Counted from the first letter of the stretch, positions 33,263 to 43,222 are shown. The stretch is 64,000 bases of DNA from CAIZGX01 sp964511555 (GCA_964511555.1 CAZEFR010000006.1:19197-83196), one strand, 5' to 3'. The notes: generated by a model not told the origin, from the letters alone. A program made the numbers and translations.

Positions 33263-34044
33263 CATTTCCCAGTGAAGGTTGGTTTGCGTTTTTCCATGAA
33301 CGCAGTTGTTCCCTCTTTGAAATCTTCCGTTCCGAAACATTTTCCGAACTCCTCTGCTTCCGCCTTCAATCCAATAGCTTCGCTATCAAATCCTGCTTGC
33401 ACCGCACGTAAAGCACTTGAGATTGCTGATGGAGAAAGCTTTTCAATTTTTCCAGCTAAATCAGTCGTGAACTTCATCAATGTTTCCAATTCCACAACGT
33501 GGTTAACCAATCCCCATTGCAAAGCGTCTGCCGCTGAAAGTCTACCTGCAGTTACAATTAACTCGGTTGCTTTCCCTCTACCAACTAAACGCGGTAAACG
33601 CTGTGTTCCACCGTATCCGGGAATGACACCCAAAGAAACTTCAGGTAATCCCATGACTGCATTCGAAGAAGCTACGCGCATGTGACAGCTCATGGCCAAT
33701 TCCAATCCACCTCCGAATGCATATCCATTTACGGCAGCAATTACGGGAGTGTTCAAACGCTCTACGAAATTGAACAATTGTTCATGTCCCAACAACGAAA
33801 GTTCCTTGCCTTGTTCAACAGAAAAACTCGCGAATTCTTTAATGTCGGCGCCTGCAACAAAAGCCTTATCGCCCGCGCCTGTTAACACAATGGCACGAAC
33901 ACTCTCATCAGCCTCGGCTTCTGCAAAGGCACTGTTTAGCTCTTCAATGGTTGCCTTGTTCAAGGCGTTCATTTGATCGGGTCTGTTAATCGTGATGATG
34001 CGTGTTGCACCAATATTTTCAAGAAGTAAAAATTGAAATGACAT
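33262..34044 (-). CDS. Enoyl-CoA hydratase/isomerase (crotonase) family protein
   Basis: The 260-residue crotonase-fold enzyme shows the oxyanion-hole segments KAFVAGADIKEFAS (about 63-76) and NGYAFGGGLELAMSCHM (about 106-122) and both catalytic glutamates, in GGGLELA and LPEVSLGVIPGYGGTQRLPR (about 135-154). This combination is typical of enoyl-CoA hydratases acting in fatty-acid or amino-acid beta-oxidation in the cytoplasm. Substrate chain length cannot be read. It lies 35 bases downstream of the large T9SS cargo gene and overlaps dut. Confidence 0.92.
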   Translation of the reverse strand: MSFQFLLLENIGATRIITINRPDQMNALNKATIEELNSAFAEAEADESVRAIVLTGAGDKAFVAGADIKEFASFSVEQGKELSLLGHEQLFNFVERLNTPVIAAVNGYAFGGGLELAMSCHMRVASSNAVMGLPEVSLGVIPGYGGTQRLPRLVGRGKATELIVTAGRLSAADALQWGLVNHVVELETLMKFTTDLAGKIEKLSPSAISSALRAVQAGFDSEAIGLKAEAEEFGKCFGTEDFKEGTTAFMEKRKPTFTGK

Positions 34045-34079
34045 AGCAAATTGTTTTGGCGAATTTATTCCAAAAGAGA

Positions 34080-37000
34080 TTAACGAATCACAGTTACGTG
34101 TCCAATTAATTCTGTTCGTCGCTCAATGGAATCAAATGAAACCTTCCACGTATACACATCATTCGGCACGAAATAATCTTTGTAGCCCCCAAGCCATGGT
34201 TCATTCGGATTATTCGTTTCGAAAATCTTAATTCCCCAACGATCGAAAATTTGAAGCTGAAATCCAGTTAAATTTTCACCCACCACAAGAAATACATCAT
34301 TCAAACCATCTCCATTCGGTGTTAGTGCGTTAGGCACATATATGGGGAAATATGGACGAACATAGACAGAGTCAATTCCAACACAACCGGTGCTGCTGGT
34401 GCTTGTTAAATAATACCACATGGGCTCAGCAGGAGCCGCAACAGGGAACGCACATGTGGTGCATGAAAGGCCTTCTGAAGGAAACCAGGTATAGTCGAGA
34501 CCAAAAGTGTTTCCAAAGAGCTGCGTTTCTCCAGGATAATCGAAATATTGATCCGGACCGGCATCTATCTCGGGCAAAGAGAGAATGTTCATGAATAAGG
34601 AATCGGTATCTGAACATCCATTAACGTCTGTTCCAACAACAGTTATCCATTGTGAAAACGGAGCATTTGCTAAGGTTGAGCTTTCGAAAGAACTCACCAC
34701 ACTGTTGAAAGGCAACCAAGCGTAAAAATCGGCGCCAAAAGCCTCAATTGGATAATACTCCCCGAGGCAAACTGTTCCTCCTTCGGAAGCAACGACATTC
34801 AATTCAATAACATTGATTGAAACTTCAGAATTACCTGATCCACAAACATTGGTAATAGCGACGTTGTAGGTTATTGAGTTTATTGGTGAAGCTGTTGGGT
34901 TTTGAATTGTGGTTGAATTTAATCCCGTTGCAGGCGACCACGAGTAAGCCAATCCATCTTCCGATTGCAATACCACGTTTTCTCCTAAACATAAATTTAT
35001 GGTCGGATAAACCACTCCACCAGGAACATTTTGTTCAACAAAAACAACACAGCTATCGGTAGCGGTGCATCCTTCGGGAGTTGTAATCGTCACGAAGAAC
35101 TGTTCATCCAATATTGGTGTTGCTATGGTTGCAGCGGTGTTCAATGAACTTAAAGAAGGACTTGTTTGCCATACATAACTTGCTCCGCCCGATGCGGTAA
35201 GCGGTTGTGAATCGCCCAGACAAATGGTGTAATCCGGTCCTGCTTCTGCAACTGGGATAATGACATTCACAAAAACTCCAACGGTGTCGCTTCCACACAC
35301 ATTAAAATCAGTTACGAAGTATGTTGAAGGGTTCGTTGGTGTTGCTACTGCCGTGTTTCCATTCACGTTGGAAAGGGTTACGTTATTCAACCAAAATAAA
35401 TTCGCAGAACCGGTCGCATTCAAAGTCACGGACTCTCCCACACACAGGGGATTTACAGGAGCAATAGTCGGCGGAGTAAAATCAATAATTTGAAGATTCA
35501 CTGTTGCGGTATCCGATACATAACAATCGTTAATGTCCGAGGCAATCATAGAAACCGTTACGTTTCCAACGGAATTGAAAACGTGACTGGGTTGGAAAGC
35601 TGAACTCGTTTGTCCGTCTCCGAAATTCCAAATAAAATCGGAAGCGTTTTGTGTTTCGTTTACAAATTGCGCTGGGCTTCCGACACAAATTTGAGAAGGC
35701 CCTTGAACATTCGCGATAGCCTCCAATTGTCCAAGATCGAAACGAAAAACAGCGAGGTTACAGCCGAAGCTGTTGTTTGTTGAAGACCACGCCCCTGGGG
35801 TCGTTGGAAAATCGTCGTTATTCTGACAACCCGCGCAAACCGCTTGAAACACTGAACCACTTTTATCAAATCGTGAAGTCCCTCCGTCTACGTGCTCAGC
35901 GCTAGAGCTGCCTCCGAGATAAGACCCATAAACCAACTGTGTTGCACTTGCATTCAACACCGCTAGATAAAAATCGCTTCCATCGGTTGTTGATTGAAAC
36001 GCATCAGGGGTAATAGGCAAATTGAAGGTTGTGCTGTTGTATGCAAGACAAGTTAATGACTGACAGGAAATGGAATTCGACTCGCCACCCCACCCACTGA
36101 AATAAATTTGATTGCAATCACTAACCAAGAAAGCTGTTGGCGAAATATCAATCTCTCCGCTTCCCGTTCCAATGGTTGTGTTCCAAATGAGATTACTCAA
36201 TGCTGAATTGTACTTCCGAATAAATTGTCCACTATTCGCTTGACCGTACAATCCGGGGGTAATTGCCATGTTTCCCGAAGTTTGTCCCAAACAATAAATA
36301 TTGTCGGCCAAATCCGTTTGAAGAAAATACACTTGATCGTACTCAGAAGTACCTACAAAAGTTCCAGCGATCACATTGAAATTAGAAGGGTCTATTCGCA
36401 GAATGAATCCGTCGGTTCCACCATTCCAATTTGAATCTTCACCTGTCGAGCAAAAAGGAAAATTTTGACTCCGTGTGCCACCTGCGACAAGTATGGCTCC
36501 GTCATTCGCAAACTCCAACGAGTAAATGGCATCGGCAGCTGAACCGCCAATGTATGTAGCCCAAAGAAGCATACTCAAACTTGGGTTCATTTTCGCTATG
36601 TAACCGTCACTGTCTCCACCGCCGTATGAACTTTGAGTAGAAGCACCAGCAATATCTGAGTTACCTCGAACACAAGAACCAATGAAAATATTGTTATCTG
36701 CGTCTACGTTTACTTCTCCCCGAAATGCATCGCCATAATTGTAAAACAGCTCGTTGGCGTAATTCAATCCGTCGGTAGCACTGTTCCCCAAAAAAGTAGA
36801 TGCCGCCATGGTTCCGCTTGCGTTGAATTTCGTGATGAAAAAATCGCACCCATCTGGATGGCCACTTGTAAAAAAAGAGGACATCATAAGTGGTGAGCCT
36901 CCTGAAAAGATAGGCTGGTAAGCACCCATGGTGGTGGGAAAATCACTACTTCCTGTTACACCGAAAACCACAATTCGATTGAGGTTATCGACTACAACAG

Positions 37001-37967
37001 AGTGTGGAGTTTCTTGGTGAAGTCCACCCAAGTATGTGCTATACAAAAGAGCAGAGCCAGATTCATTGAATTTCGAAATAGCTACATCGAAATAATTCCC
37101 AACGGAAGGATTAAAAAGCGTAGAAAATGCATTTGTTGTGGTTGGATAATTGTTCGCGAAAACACTTGCTCCGGAAACCAAGTTTCCATTTAAATCGTCG
37201 CACGCCGTGAATCCAAAGTTGTTTGCTGAAGAGCCGATGAAAGAAGAGAACGCTATTTCCGGATCAATAATTAAGGGATAGTTTGTGTCGTATGTTCCCA
37301 ATTCAAACTGAAGTCTGTTTCCAACTAAAACATAATCGCACTTCACTTCAATGAAATGTCCGTTTATGGATTGAAATGCAAAGGGCTTCGATTCATAAAT
37401 TCTTCCCAATGGATGATGAGAAATTAAGTTTCCAGAAGTGTCAATTTCCAACCTCAAAGAATCGTGATATTGCCATGAGATTTGATTGGGATTCGCGTTC
37501 GACTCTAGTTCAAACTGGTACTTGACTGACTTTGATTTGGCCAAGAATCTGAGATTTATTCCATCGTAGACATGCTGAAAATTTATATTTTGAAAACGCT
37601 TCACGTGTGAACGCCACTTTGTGGAATCTGCACCCAGATAGTAGTTGAAATAACCGGGTAAATCATCGAATTCTTCTGCCATATTCAAATTAGCATTCAC
37701 CAATTCTTGGAGGAAGAACAGCGTAACCACTGAATCGGGAAGAGCATTGGGTTTATGGTTGGGGTTGAAAACAGTAGAGTCGAAAAGTTCGTAGGCTATG
37801 CCTTCTGACTGAATCCACAAAGATCCTCCCGGAATTTCGGCCTTATACCTCACTTGGTCTGGCCATTGACCTTTGTTTTGAATGAAAGAAATTTGCGCAT
37901 GGAAATGTGCCGGAATACTCACCAGAAAAACGAGGGTAAAAACGAGTATAATTCTTTGAGGCAACAT
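34080..37967 (-). CDS. Large T9SS type-B cargo protein with SBBP and PKD repeats
   Basis: The preferred start is ATG 37967 (Met12 of the longer frame), which begins a clear signal peptide ending at HFHAQ and leaves 1295 residues. After it come an N-terminal domain beginning SFIQNKGQWPDQVRYKAE (DUF7948-like), several SBBP-type beta-propeller repeats (for example STYLGGLHQETPHSVVVDNLNRIVVFG and ATYIGGSAADAIYSLEF), a PKD domain (FIWNFGDGQTSSAFQPSHVF), four or five Ig-like repeats with ICLGDSQPLTASGG-type starts, and a gliding-motility-associated C-terminal domain: YVPNALTPNGDGLNDVF, LQIFDRWGIKIFETN and DVYTWKVSF. That last domain is the type-B T9SS sorting signal. It should be a surface-exposed or released adhesin-like protein. 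Near-consensus TATCTTCG lies just before the chosen start. Confidence 0.9.
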   Translation of the reverse strand: MLPQRIILVFTLVFLVSIPAHFHAQISFIQNKGQWPDQVRYKAEIPGGSLWIQSEGIAYELFDSTVFNPNHKPNALPDSVVTLFFLQELVNANLNMAEEFDDLPGYFNYYLGADSTKWRSHVKRFQNINFQHVYDGINLRFLAKSKSVKYQFELESNANPNQISWQYHDSLRLEIDTSGNLISHHPLGRIYESKPFAFQSINGHFIEVKCDYVLVGNRLQFELGTYDTNYPLIIDPEIAFSSFIGSSANNFGFTACDDLNGNLVSGASVFANNYPTTTNAFSTLFNPSVGNYFDVAISKFNESGSALLYSTYLGGLHQETPHSVVVDNLNRIVVFGVTGSSDFPTTMGAYQPIFSGGSPLMMSSFFTSGHPDGCDFFITKFNASGTMAASTFLGNSATDGLNYANELFYNYGDAFRGEVNVDADNNIFIGSCVRGNSDIAGASTQSSYGGGDSDGYIAKMNPSLSMLLWATYIGGSAADAIYSLEFANDGAILVAGGTRSQNFPFCSTGEDSNWNGGTDGFILRIDPSNFNVIAGTFVGTSEYDQVYFLQTDLADNIYCLGQTSGNMAITPGLYGQANSGQFIRKYNSALSNLIWNTTIGTGSGEIDISPTAFLVSDCNQIYFSGWGGESNSISCQSLTCLAYNSTTFNLPITPDAFQSTTDGSDFYLAVLNASATQLVYGSYLGGSSSAEHVDGGTSRFDKSGSVFQAVCAGCQNNDDFPTTPGAWSSTNNSFGCNLAVFRFDLGQLEAIANVQGPSQICVGSPAQFVNETQNASDFIWNFGDGQTSSAFQPSHVFNSVGNVTVSMIASDINDCYVSDTATVNLQIIDFTPPTIAPVNPLCVGESVTLNATGSANLFWLNNVTLSNVNGNTAVATPTNPSTYFVTDFNVCGSDTVGVFVNVIIPVAEAGPDYTICLGDSQPLTASGGASYVWQTSPSLSSLNTAATIATPILDEQFFVTITTPEGCTATDSCVVFVEQNVPGGVVYPTINLCLGENVVLQSEDGLAYSWSPATGLNSTTIQNPTASPINSITYNVAITNVCGSGNSEVSINVIELNVVASEGGTVCLGEYYPIEAFGADFYAWLPFNSVVSSFESSTLANAPFSQWITVVGTDVNGCSDTDSLFMNILSLPEIDAGPDQYFDYPGETQLFGNTFGLDYTWFPSEGLSCTTCAFPVAAPAEPMWYYLTSTSSTGCVGIDSVYVRPYFPIYVPNALTPNGDGLNDVFLVVGENLTGFQLQIFDRWGIKIFETNNPNEPWLGGYKDYFVPNDVYTWKVSFDSIERRTELIGHVTVIR

Positions 37968-38021
37968 GATTTTCGAAGATAAGACTACTTCGTAAGACAA
38001 TGCGTTGCATTTAGAGAAAAA

Positions 38022-39026
38022 CTAGCTGAGTTTGTCTGCCAGAACTTTCATTTCCATGGCAGGAGATTTCTTCTCGTATAAAATTCGGTACACAGCATCG
38101 GCAATTGGAATATCTGCATTGAACTTTTTATTAATCTCATGAATTCCTCTCGTGGCATAAAAACCTTCTGCAACCATGTTCATTTCTATGGTCGCCCACT
38201 TCACACTGTAGCCCTTTCCAACCATGGTACCGAACGTGCGGTTGCGTGAGTATGGCGAATAGGCCGTTACCAATAAGTCTCCAAGGTAAGCTGAAGATTT
38301 AACATCTCTGTGCACCTCGTGAACAGCATCTATGAATCGCTCTATCTCTCCAATAGCCGCAGTTACAAGCACGGCCTGAAAATTATCTCCGTAACCTAAC
38401 CCGTGGCAAATACCAGAAGCAACAGCGTAGACATTTTTTAAAATGGCCGATAACTCGGTTCCGAAAACATCTTCTGTTGTGGTCGTTTTAATGTATCTAC
38501 ACTTCAACTGCTCTGCCATATAATCTGCCTTGTCCAAATCAGAACAACCGATTGTTAGATAAGAGAGCTTCTCAAGCGCTACCTCTTCTGCATGACAAGG
38601 TCCGCAAATAATGCCAATATTATCGTAAGGGACATTCCACGTTTTGTGGAAGTAACGCGCTGGAATAGCATCGAACTCGTTTATTACCCCTTTAATTGCT
38701 GAAAACAATATCTTCCGCTCTAAGCCAACCACCCCAGCATCTTGAAAAGCAGAATGGACAAAAGCAGATGGAATGGCCACTACTAAAATATCGCAAGCGT
38801 CTACAACCTCTTGAAGATTTGAAGTCACATGAACCTTTTCCATGTCGAATTCAATAGCCTGAATATAATTCGGGTTGTGGCCAAATTCCTTTATGTGCTT
38901 AACGGCCTCTTCATTCCGCATCCACCAATACACGTGTTGCTGCGATTGGCTTAACAATTTCGTTAAAGCCGTAGCCCAACTACCGCCTCCTAAAACCCCA
39001 ATGGTCTTCTTTCCTGAATCTGTCAT
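38022..39026 (-). CDS. gpsA: NAD(P)H-dependent glycerol-3-phosphate dehydrogenase
   Basis: GpsA reduces dihydroxyacetone phosphate to sn-glycerol-3-phosphate, the backbone for phospholipids. From ATG 39026 the protein has 334 residues: the dinucleotide-binding loop GVLGGGSWATAL (about 9-20), LVVAIPSAFVHSAF, GPCHAEEV, the catalytic lysine in AILKNVYAVASGI and the GLGYGDNFQAVLVTAAIGE helix. A longer frame reading back to 39212 would overlap the response-regulator gene on the other strand and add an implausible N-terminus, so I rejected it. A well-formed promoter lies just upstream. Fits with pssA further along as part of phospholipid synthesis. Confidence 0.95.
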   Translation of the reverse strand: MTDSGKKTIGVLGGGSWATALTKLLSQSQQHVYWWMRNEEAVKHIKEFGHNPNYIQAIEFDMEKVHVTSNLQEVVDACDILVVAIPSAFVHSAFQDAGVVGLERKILFSAIKGVINEFDAIPARYFHKTWNVPYDNIGIICGPCHAEEVALEKLSYLTIGCSDLDKADYMAEQLKCRYIKTTTTEDVFGTELSAILKNVYAVASGICHGLGYGDNFQAVLVTAAIGEIERFIDAVHEVHRDVKSSAYLGDLLVTAYSPYSRNRTFGTMVGKGYSVKWATIEMNMVAEGFYATRGIHEINKKFNADIPIADAVYRILYEKKSPAMEMKVLADKLS

Positions 39027-39031
39027 GAGTG

Positions 39032-39059
39032 CAAAGATAATCATTCTATAAAACTCCAA
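39032..39059 (-). promoter_or_regulatory. Promoter of gpsA (TTG-N17-TATCTTTG)
   Basis: On the minus strand TTG (39059-39057) and an exact TAnnTTTG match (39039-39032) are 17 bases apart. The box ends 5 bases before the ATG at 39026, so the transcript would be leaderless or nearly so. It sits in the 71-base spacer shared with the divergent response regulator. Confidence 0.62.
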
Positions 39060-39097
39060 TTTCCTTCGTATTTTGCGTGCATTGAAGCGAATGAATA

Positions 39098-39862
39098 ATG
39101 GAAAAACTAAAAGCAATACTTGTAGACGATGAATTCTTCGCTCGTGAGAATTTAAAAATGTTGTTGCAAGAATACGCCAACGAAAATGTAGATCTAATCG
39201 GTGAAGCTGCATCTGTAAAAGAAGCGCTAGAACTGTGTGAAAACAACAAAGTTGATTTGGTCTTTTTGGACATTATGATGCCCGAGGCAGATGGGTTCTC
39301 ATTTTTAGAGCAAGTAAAAAACAGAAATTTTCAAGTGGTATTTACAACTGCCTTCCGCGAATATGCCGTTAAAGCAATTAAAGAAAATGCGCTCGACTAC
39401 CTTGAAAAACCAATAGACATCGAAGAGCTGAAAAATGTTGTAGTTAAAGCTTCTAAAAACCAAGCTAAGCAGACTGGCTCTCTCGACGAAAATAAAATTA
39501 ATCGCGTACTTCAAGAAATTGCGTTGCATAGCAATTTCGACAAGACCGTAGTTCCAACGCGTGACGGATTCGTGATTCTTCGCAACAACGAATTGATTCG
39601 ATTAGAAGCCGACGAGAATTACACAACTTTGTATTGTGTCAATGGAAAAAAATACGTGAGTAGCAAGAATATTAAGTCCTTTGAGGAAAAACTTGACTCG
39701 CATATGTTCATGCGCGTGCACAAATCGCACATTGTAAATATTGCCTTTCACCTGAAAGAATTCAACCGAACAGAAGGCAATGTCGTTGTTCTCTCGAACG
39801 GCGACCACGTGCCCGTTTCGAGAAGAAAGCTACAAGAATTCATAGACAAAATGCAAGAGTAG
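39098..39862 (+). CDS. LytTR-family response regulator
   Basis: The 254-residue protein has a receiver domain with acidic pocket Asp10/Asp11, phosphoacceptor Asp58 (LVFLDIMMP) and Lys104 (LEKPID), a short linker, and a C-terminal LytTR DNA-binding domain (about 145-250) with LRLEADENYTTLYCVNGKKYV-like spacing: the visible parts are LIRLEADENYTTLYC, MFMRVHKSHIVNI and VVLSNGDHVPVSRRKLQEF. LytTR regulators bind tandem sites and usually pair with LytS-type kinases, and the kinase gene starts two bases downstream. The target genes are not evident from the sequence. Confidence 0.94.
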   Translation: MEKLKAILVDDEFFARENLKMLLQEYANENVDLIGEAASVKEALELCENNKVDLVFLDIMMPEADGFSFLEQVKNRNFQVVFTTAFREYAVKAIKENALDYLEKPIDIEELKNVVVKASKNQAKQTGSLDENKINRVLQEIALHSNFDKTVVPTRDGFVILRNNELIRLEADENYTTLYCVNGKKYVSSKNIKSFEEKLDSHMFMRVHKSHIVNIAFHLKEFNRTEGNVVVLSNGDHVPVSRRKLQEFIDKMQE

Positions 39863-39864
39863 TC

Positions 39865-42800
39865 ATGTTTCTAAAGAAACACATAACCATACTGTTTGCG
39901 TTGCTCTGCTTAAGTTCTTTCGGACAGCAGTATTCCTTTCTTCAATATAGTTTGAAAGAAGGTTTGGCACAAACACAGGTAAGGTGTATTCACCAAGACA
40001 AACAAGGATATGTTTGGATAGGTACACTCGGCGGAGCATCTAAATTCAATGGAAGCACATTTGTAAATTTCAACAGAACAGATGGGCTTATAAACAATCA
40101 GATTAACTGCATTCAACAGCTTCAAAACGAACAAATCGTTTTTGGGTCCATTGGCGGCATTTCTATCCTCGACGGAAACACTTTCAATAGCTATAAATTC
40201 TCCGGTGATTTCAATGAAGCTTCTACTACGTCTCTTTATGAAATAAACTCAAACAATCTTCTGATTGGCACAGAGCATGGACTTCTTTTATTTTCTGGCA
40301 ATAATTTCATAGAAAATAACTCAACCCTTTTTTTTAAAGGTGAAAGCATTAAACGAATTCGAAAAAGCAGGAACGACGAAGTGCTTGTGGCTACCAAAAA
40401 AGGAATTTGGAGACTCACGAACAATCAATGGATTCAAGAGTATTTACTTGCCGACAAAGAAAATGTCATCTTCGACTTCATTGAAAGTTCAACCAATGAG
40501 CTTTGGGTGGTAAGCTCACTGGGTGGAGTTACCAACGCACAGAGTGGCGGAACTATTCCAAACCTAGGCGACTTCGCTTTAGCCAATGTTTTCACCGGTA
40601 TAGATTCGCAGAATGGTGAAATTTATTTTACAAGCCGAACAGGTGTAGTTCAATACAACGAGAAAACTCAAACGCATTTGTTCTTTTCAAAATCGAACGG
40701 TCTTTCGATAGATGACATTCGACAAGTATTTACCGATCGTGAGGGCATTCGATGGTTCGCGAGTTATGGAGGTGGTATTTTTAAACTTACGAGTACTCAG
40801 TTCAAAAGCTTCACCACCAACAATGGTCTAACGGGAAATGCCGTCATGAGTATTACGCAAGATTCACGAGGAAACTACTTCTTCGGAACATACGACAACG
40901 GAATAAGTATCTTGCCTAATCCGACTGATAATTCCCATGCAAATTTCAATGCAGCACTGCATGAACTGTCGCCAAATCTTCGAGTTTGGACAACCTTGAA
41001 AAGTTGGGGTTGGAAAGGAGCTATTTGGATTGGAACCCCTGAAGGACTTTATGCATACGACTGTTGTTCATACGCTATGCCGCATTGGCTTCATTTCGGA
41101 AAAGAAGAAGGTTTAGAGGAAGAACTCGTGCTTAGTCTGCTTGAAAGGAGAGATGGCTCGTTGCTTATTGGAACCAACAAAGGAATTCAAGCTTATTCCA
41201 ACAAAACCTTTCAAAGCTTTTCACAATTGCCCAATTTCCCTGCAACTAGAATTCGACATATGTTGGAGGCTAAGGACGGGAAAATTTGGATGGCCACGCG
41301 CGATGGCATTTCGCTCTTCCAAAACAACTCATTTACAAATTTCGGAGAAGCGCAAGGTCTTCAAGACGCGAGTGCATACAGCATAGCGGAACTGCCAAAT
41401 GGAGAGATCATTGCAGGAACGCAATCGGGCCTTTACAAAGGAAATGAAAACGGTTTTGCTCGCTTGAACATTTCTGAAGAGCCCGGAGGAAACACGGTGA
41501 ACTTCTTGAAGGTAATTCAAAACAAACTTTGGATCGGAACGCTGAACGGAATTTTTATTTGGCAATTAAATCAAAATGGTGCGTTAGGTGAAAGGACCAT
41601 TCATCTGAATGAATCAGATGGACTTATAAGTCTTGAGACAAACCTGAACGCTATATACGTTGATCTTCAAAACACAGTTTGGGTAGGTACACCCGAGGGT
41701 GTTATGCAAATTGAATTAAATGCTATTGACGCGAAGTTTAACATCCCAACCCCAATTGTTCACCTCGCAAACATTCAGTCGAATCTAGAAAACATCGACT
41801 GGAAAGCGCTCAGCTCGGGCGCCTGGAACGGCAAGTCTTTTCCGAATGGCCTTGAATTCGATTACAGGCAAAATTCTTTTACGTTTTTCTTCGACGCATC
41901 AAGTACTACCTATCCTGAAAGACTTGAATTCAGTTATTGGCTGGAAGGATTAGACAGTTCCTGGAGTAGTCCCACTGCGTTTTCACAGGTGAATATTAAC
42001 AATCTTCCTTCAGGAAAATATACGTTTCACATTCGCGCAAGAAATGGTAAATGGGGAATGTGGAGTGAAGAAGTTACCTGGCAATTCACCATACTTCCAC
42101 CCTGGTATTTAAGATGGTGGATTATTCTTTTGGAAATTGTTCTTGTCACTGGCTTAGTCGTATTCATTTCCTATTCAAGAAGAAAAAACACAAGGAATAA
42201 ACACCTGGCCGAACAGTCTGAAATGAAATCGAAACTACTCATACTCGAGCAACAAAGCATGAACTCAAGTATGAACAGGCACTTTATTTTCAACGCACTA
42301 AATTCCATTCAGTATTACATCAATAGACAAGACAGACTGGCTGCAAACCAATACCTGACAGACTTTGCGAAATTGATTCGAAAAAATTTAGACAGTTCTG
42401 AAGAAAACTTCGCTCCCCTCTCAGAAGAAATTGAGCGACTTGAATTGTATTTGAAGTTGGAAAGCATGCGCTTCCCGGATAAGTTTAAGTATCACATTCA
42501 ACTTGACTCTCCGGAAATAATTCGTCAAGTTAAAATACCAGCCATGCTCATTCAGCCTTTTCTTGAAAACTCTATTTGGCACGGTCTCTTGCCCAAAGAA
42601 TCTGGCGGAAAGCTGAATGTCTTTTTCGGTTTGAATGAAGGGTGTCTAGAAATTCGAATTGAAGACAACGGAATTGGAATTGCTGAAAGCCAGGCTAGGA
42701 AAACCACCAGCGATGGCCACATCTCGAAGGGAATGGAAATTACCCGAAATCGAATAGCTCTGATTGAACAGATGACCGGCAAACGAATCGAATTAAAGGG

Positions 42801-42903
42801 ACCTGAGGACTGGAAATCAGAAATCGGAGAATCAGGAACGCGCGTCAGTATTCACTTCCCGAAAGATTTCCAAGAAATTTTCAATCAAGGCAACACTTTT
42901 TAA
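39865..42903 (+). CDS. Beta-propeller sensor histidine kinase, LytS type
   Basis: The 1012-residue protein has a signal peptide, a periplasmic sensor of about fourteen two-component-propeller repeats (such as IHQDKQGYVWIGTLGGASKF near 44 and VFTDREGIRWFASYGGGIFKL near 288), a Y_Y_Y-type beta-sandwich (about 650-742), one membrane helix (about 751-770) and a cytoplasmic LytS-type kinase. The phosphoacceptor is His806 in NRHFIFNALNSIQ, the N box has Asn902 in QPFLENSIWHG and the D box has EDNGIGI (about 933-939). Propeller sensors in Bacteroidota often sense glycans, but those are hybrid kinases; this simpler form has a separate LytTR partner, and its signal is unknown. Confidence 0.94.
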   Translation: MFLKKHITILFALLCLSSFGQQYSFLQYSLKEGLAQTQVRCIHQDKQGYVWIGTLGGASKFNGSTFVNFNRTDGLINNQINCIQQLQNEQIVFGSIGGISILDGNTFNSYKFSGDFNEASTTSLYEINSNNLLIGTEHGLLLFSGNNFIENNSTLFFKGESIKRIRKSRNDEVLVATKKGIWRLTNNQWIQEYLLADKENVIFDFIESSTNELWVVSSLGGVTNAQSGGTIPNLGDFALANVFTGIDSQNGEIYFTSRTGVVQYNEKTQTHLFFSKSNGLSIDDIRQVFTDREGIRWFASYGGGIFKLTSTQFKSFTTNNGLTGNAVMSITQDSRGNYFFGTYDNGISILPNPTDNSHANFNAALHELSPNLRVWTTLKSWGWKGAIWIGTPEGLYAYDCCSYAMPHWLHFGKEEGLEEELVLSLLERRDGSLLIGTNKGIQAYSNKTFQSFSQLPNFPATRIRHMLEAKDGKIWMATRDGISLFQNNSFTNFGEAQGLQDASAYSIAELPNGEIIAGTQSGLYKGNENGFARLNISEEPGGNTVNFLKVIQNKLWIGTLNGIFIWQLNQNGALGERTIHLNESDGLISLETNLNAIYVDLQNTVWVGTPEGVMQIELNAIDAKFNIPTPIVHLANIQSNLENIDWKALSSGAWNGKSFPNGLEFDYRQNSFTFFFDASSTTYPERLEFSYWLEGLDSSWSSPTAFSQVNINNLPSGKYTFHIRARNGKWGMWSEEVTWQFTILPPWYLRWWIILLEIVLVTGLVVFISYSRRKNTRNKHLAEQSEMKSKLLILEQQSMNSSMNRHFIFNALNSIQYYINRQDRLAANQYLTDFAKLIRKNLDSSEENFAPLSEEIERLELYLKLESMRFPDKFKYHIQLDSPEIIRQVKIPAMLIQPFLENSIWHGLLPKESGGKLNVFFGLNEGCLEIRIEDNGIGIAESQARKTTSDGHISKGMEITRNRIALIEQMTGKRIELKGPEDWKSEIGESGTRVSIHFPKDFQEIFNQGNTF

Positions 42904-42913
42904 AAGATTTCGT

Positions 42914-42921
42914 TACATTTG
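42914..42921 (+). promoter_or_regulatory. Candidate -7 element TACATTTG for the acidic lipoprotein gene
   Basis: Exact TAnnTTTG match 19 bases before the ATG at 42941. An in-frame ATG at 42923 begins two bases after the box, so a transcript starting from it would leave that ATG out; this supports the start at 42941. Confidence 0.45.
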
Positions 42922-42940
42922 TATGAGACTTCGGTCAAGC

Positions 42941-43222
42941 ATGAAAAAACTCAACTACATAGCGCTCCTATTTTTTGTTGCATTGGCATTCGCCTCATGC
43001 AGCAAATCTGTTTGGATGGAAGAAGTAACTTCCATAGGAACTGAGCGTTCTGAAATCATTCATCCATCTGAGTCAAACACCAACAGCGATATTCTTACGA
43101 ACTCTTCAAACAGCAATCGTAATTCTAACGGCGGAGCAGACATTACAGATGATGAAGACGAGGGTATTACCGACGAAGAAGACGAGGACGATTCTGACCA
43201 AACAGGCAAGAAGAAAAAATAA
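42941..43222 (+). CDS. Small acidic lipoprotein
   Basis: From ATG 42941 the product has 93 residues: a lipoprotein signal (MKKLNYIALL to LAFASC, Cys20), then a polar segment rich in Ser and Asn (SNTNSDILTNSSNSNRNSNG) and a strongly acidic tail of Asp/Glu repeats (TDDEDEGITDEEDEDD) ending in KKKK. The mature part looks disordered. It has its own candidate promoter, 38 bases after the kinase stop. I recognise no family. The acidic tail might bind divalent cations or basic partners at the membrane; that is speculation. Confidence 0.7.
   Translation: MKKLNYIALLFFVALAFASCSKSVWMEEVTSIGTERSEIIHPSESNTNSDILTNSSNSNRNSNGGADITDDEDEGITDEEDEDDSDQTGKKKK

Noticed and set aside
31925..33340. A single 471-residue dut-nucleotidyltransferase fusion
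   Set aside because: The frame is continuous only because it runs through 100 N. The two parts are different families, each missing a conserved end, and the first 26 residues of the frame before the dut start lie in the crotonase gene.
39027..39212. N-terminal extension of gpsA
   Set aside because: It would overlap the response-regulator gene on the other strand, contains no family similarity, and lies upstream of the gpsA promoter box.
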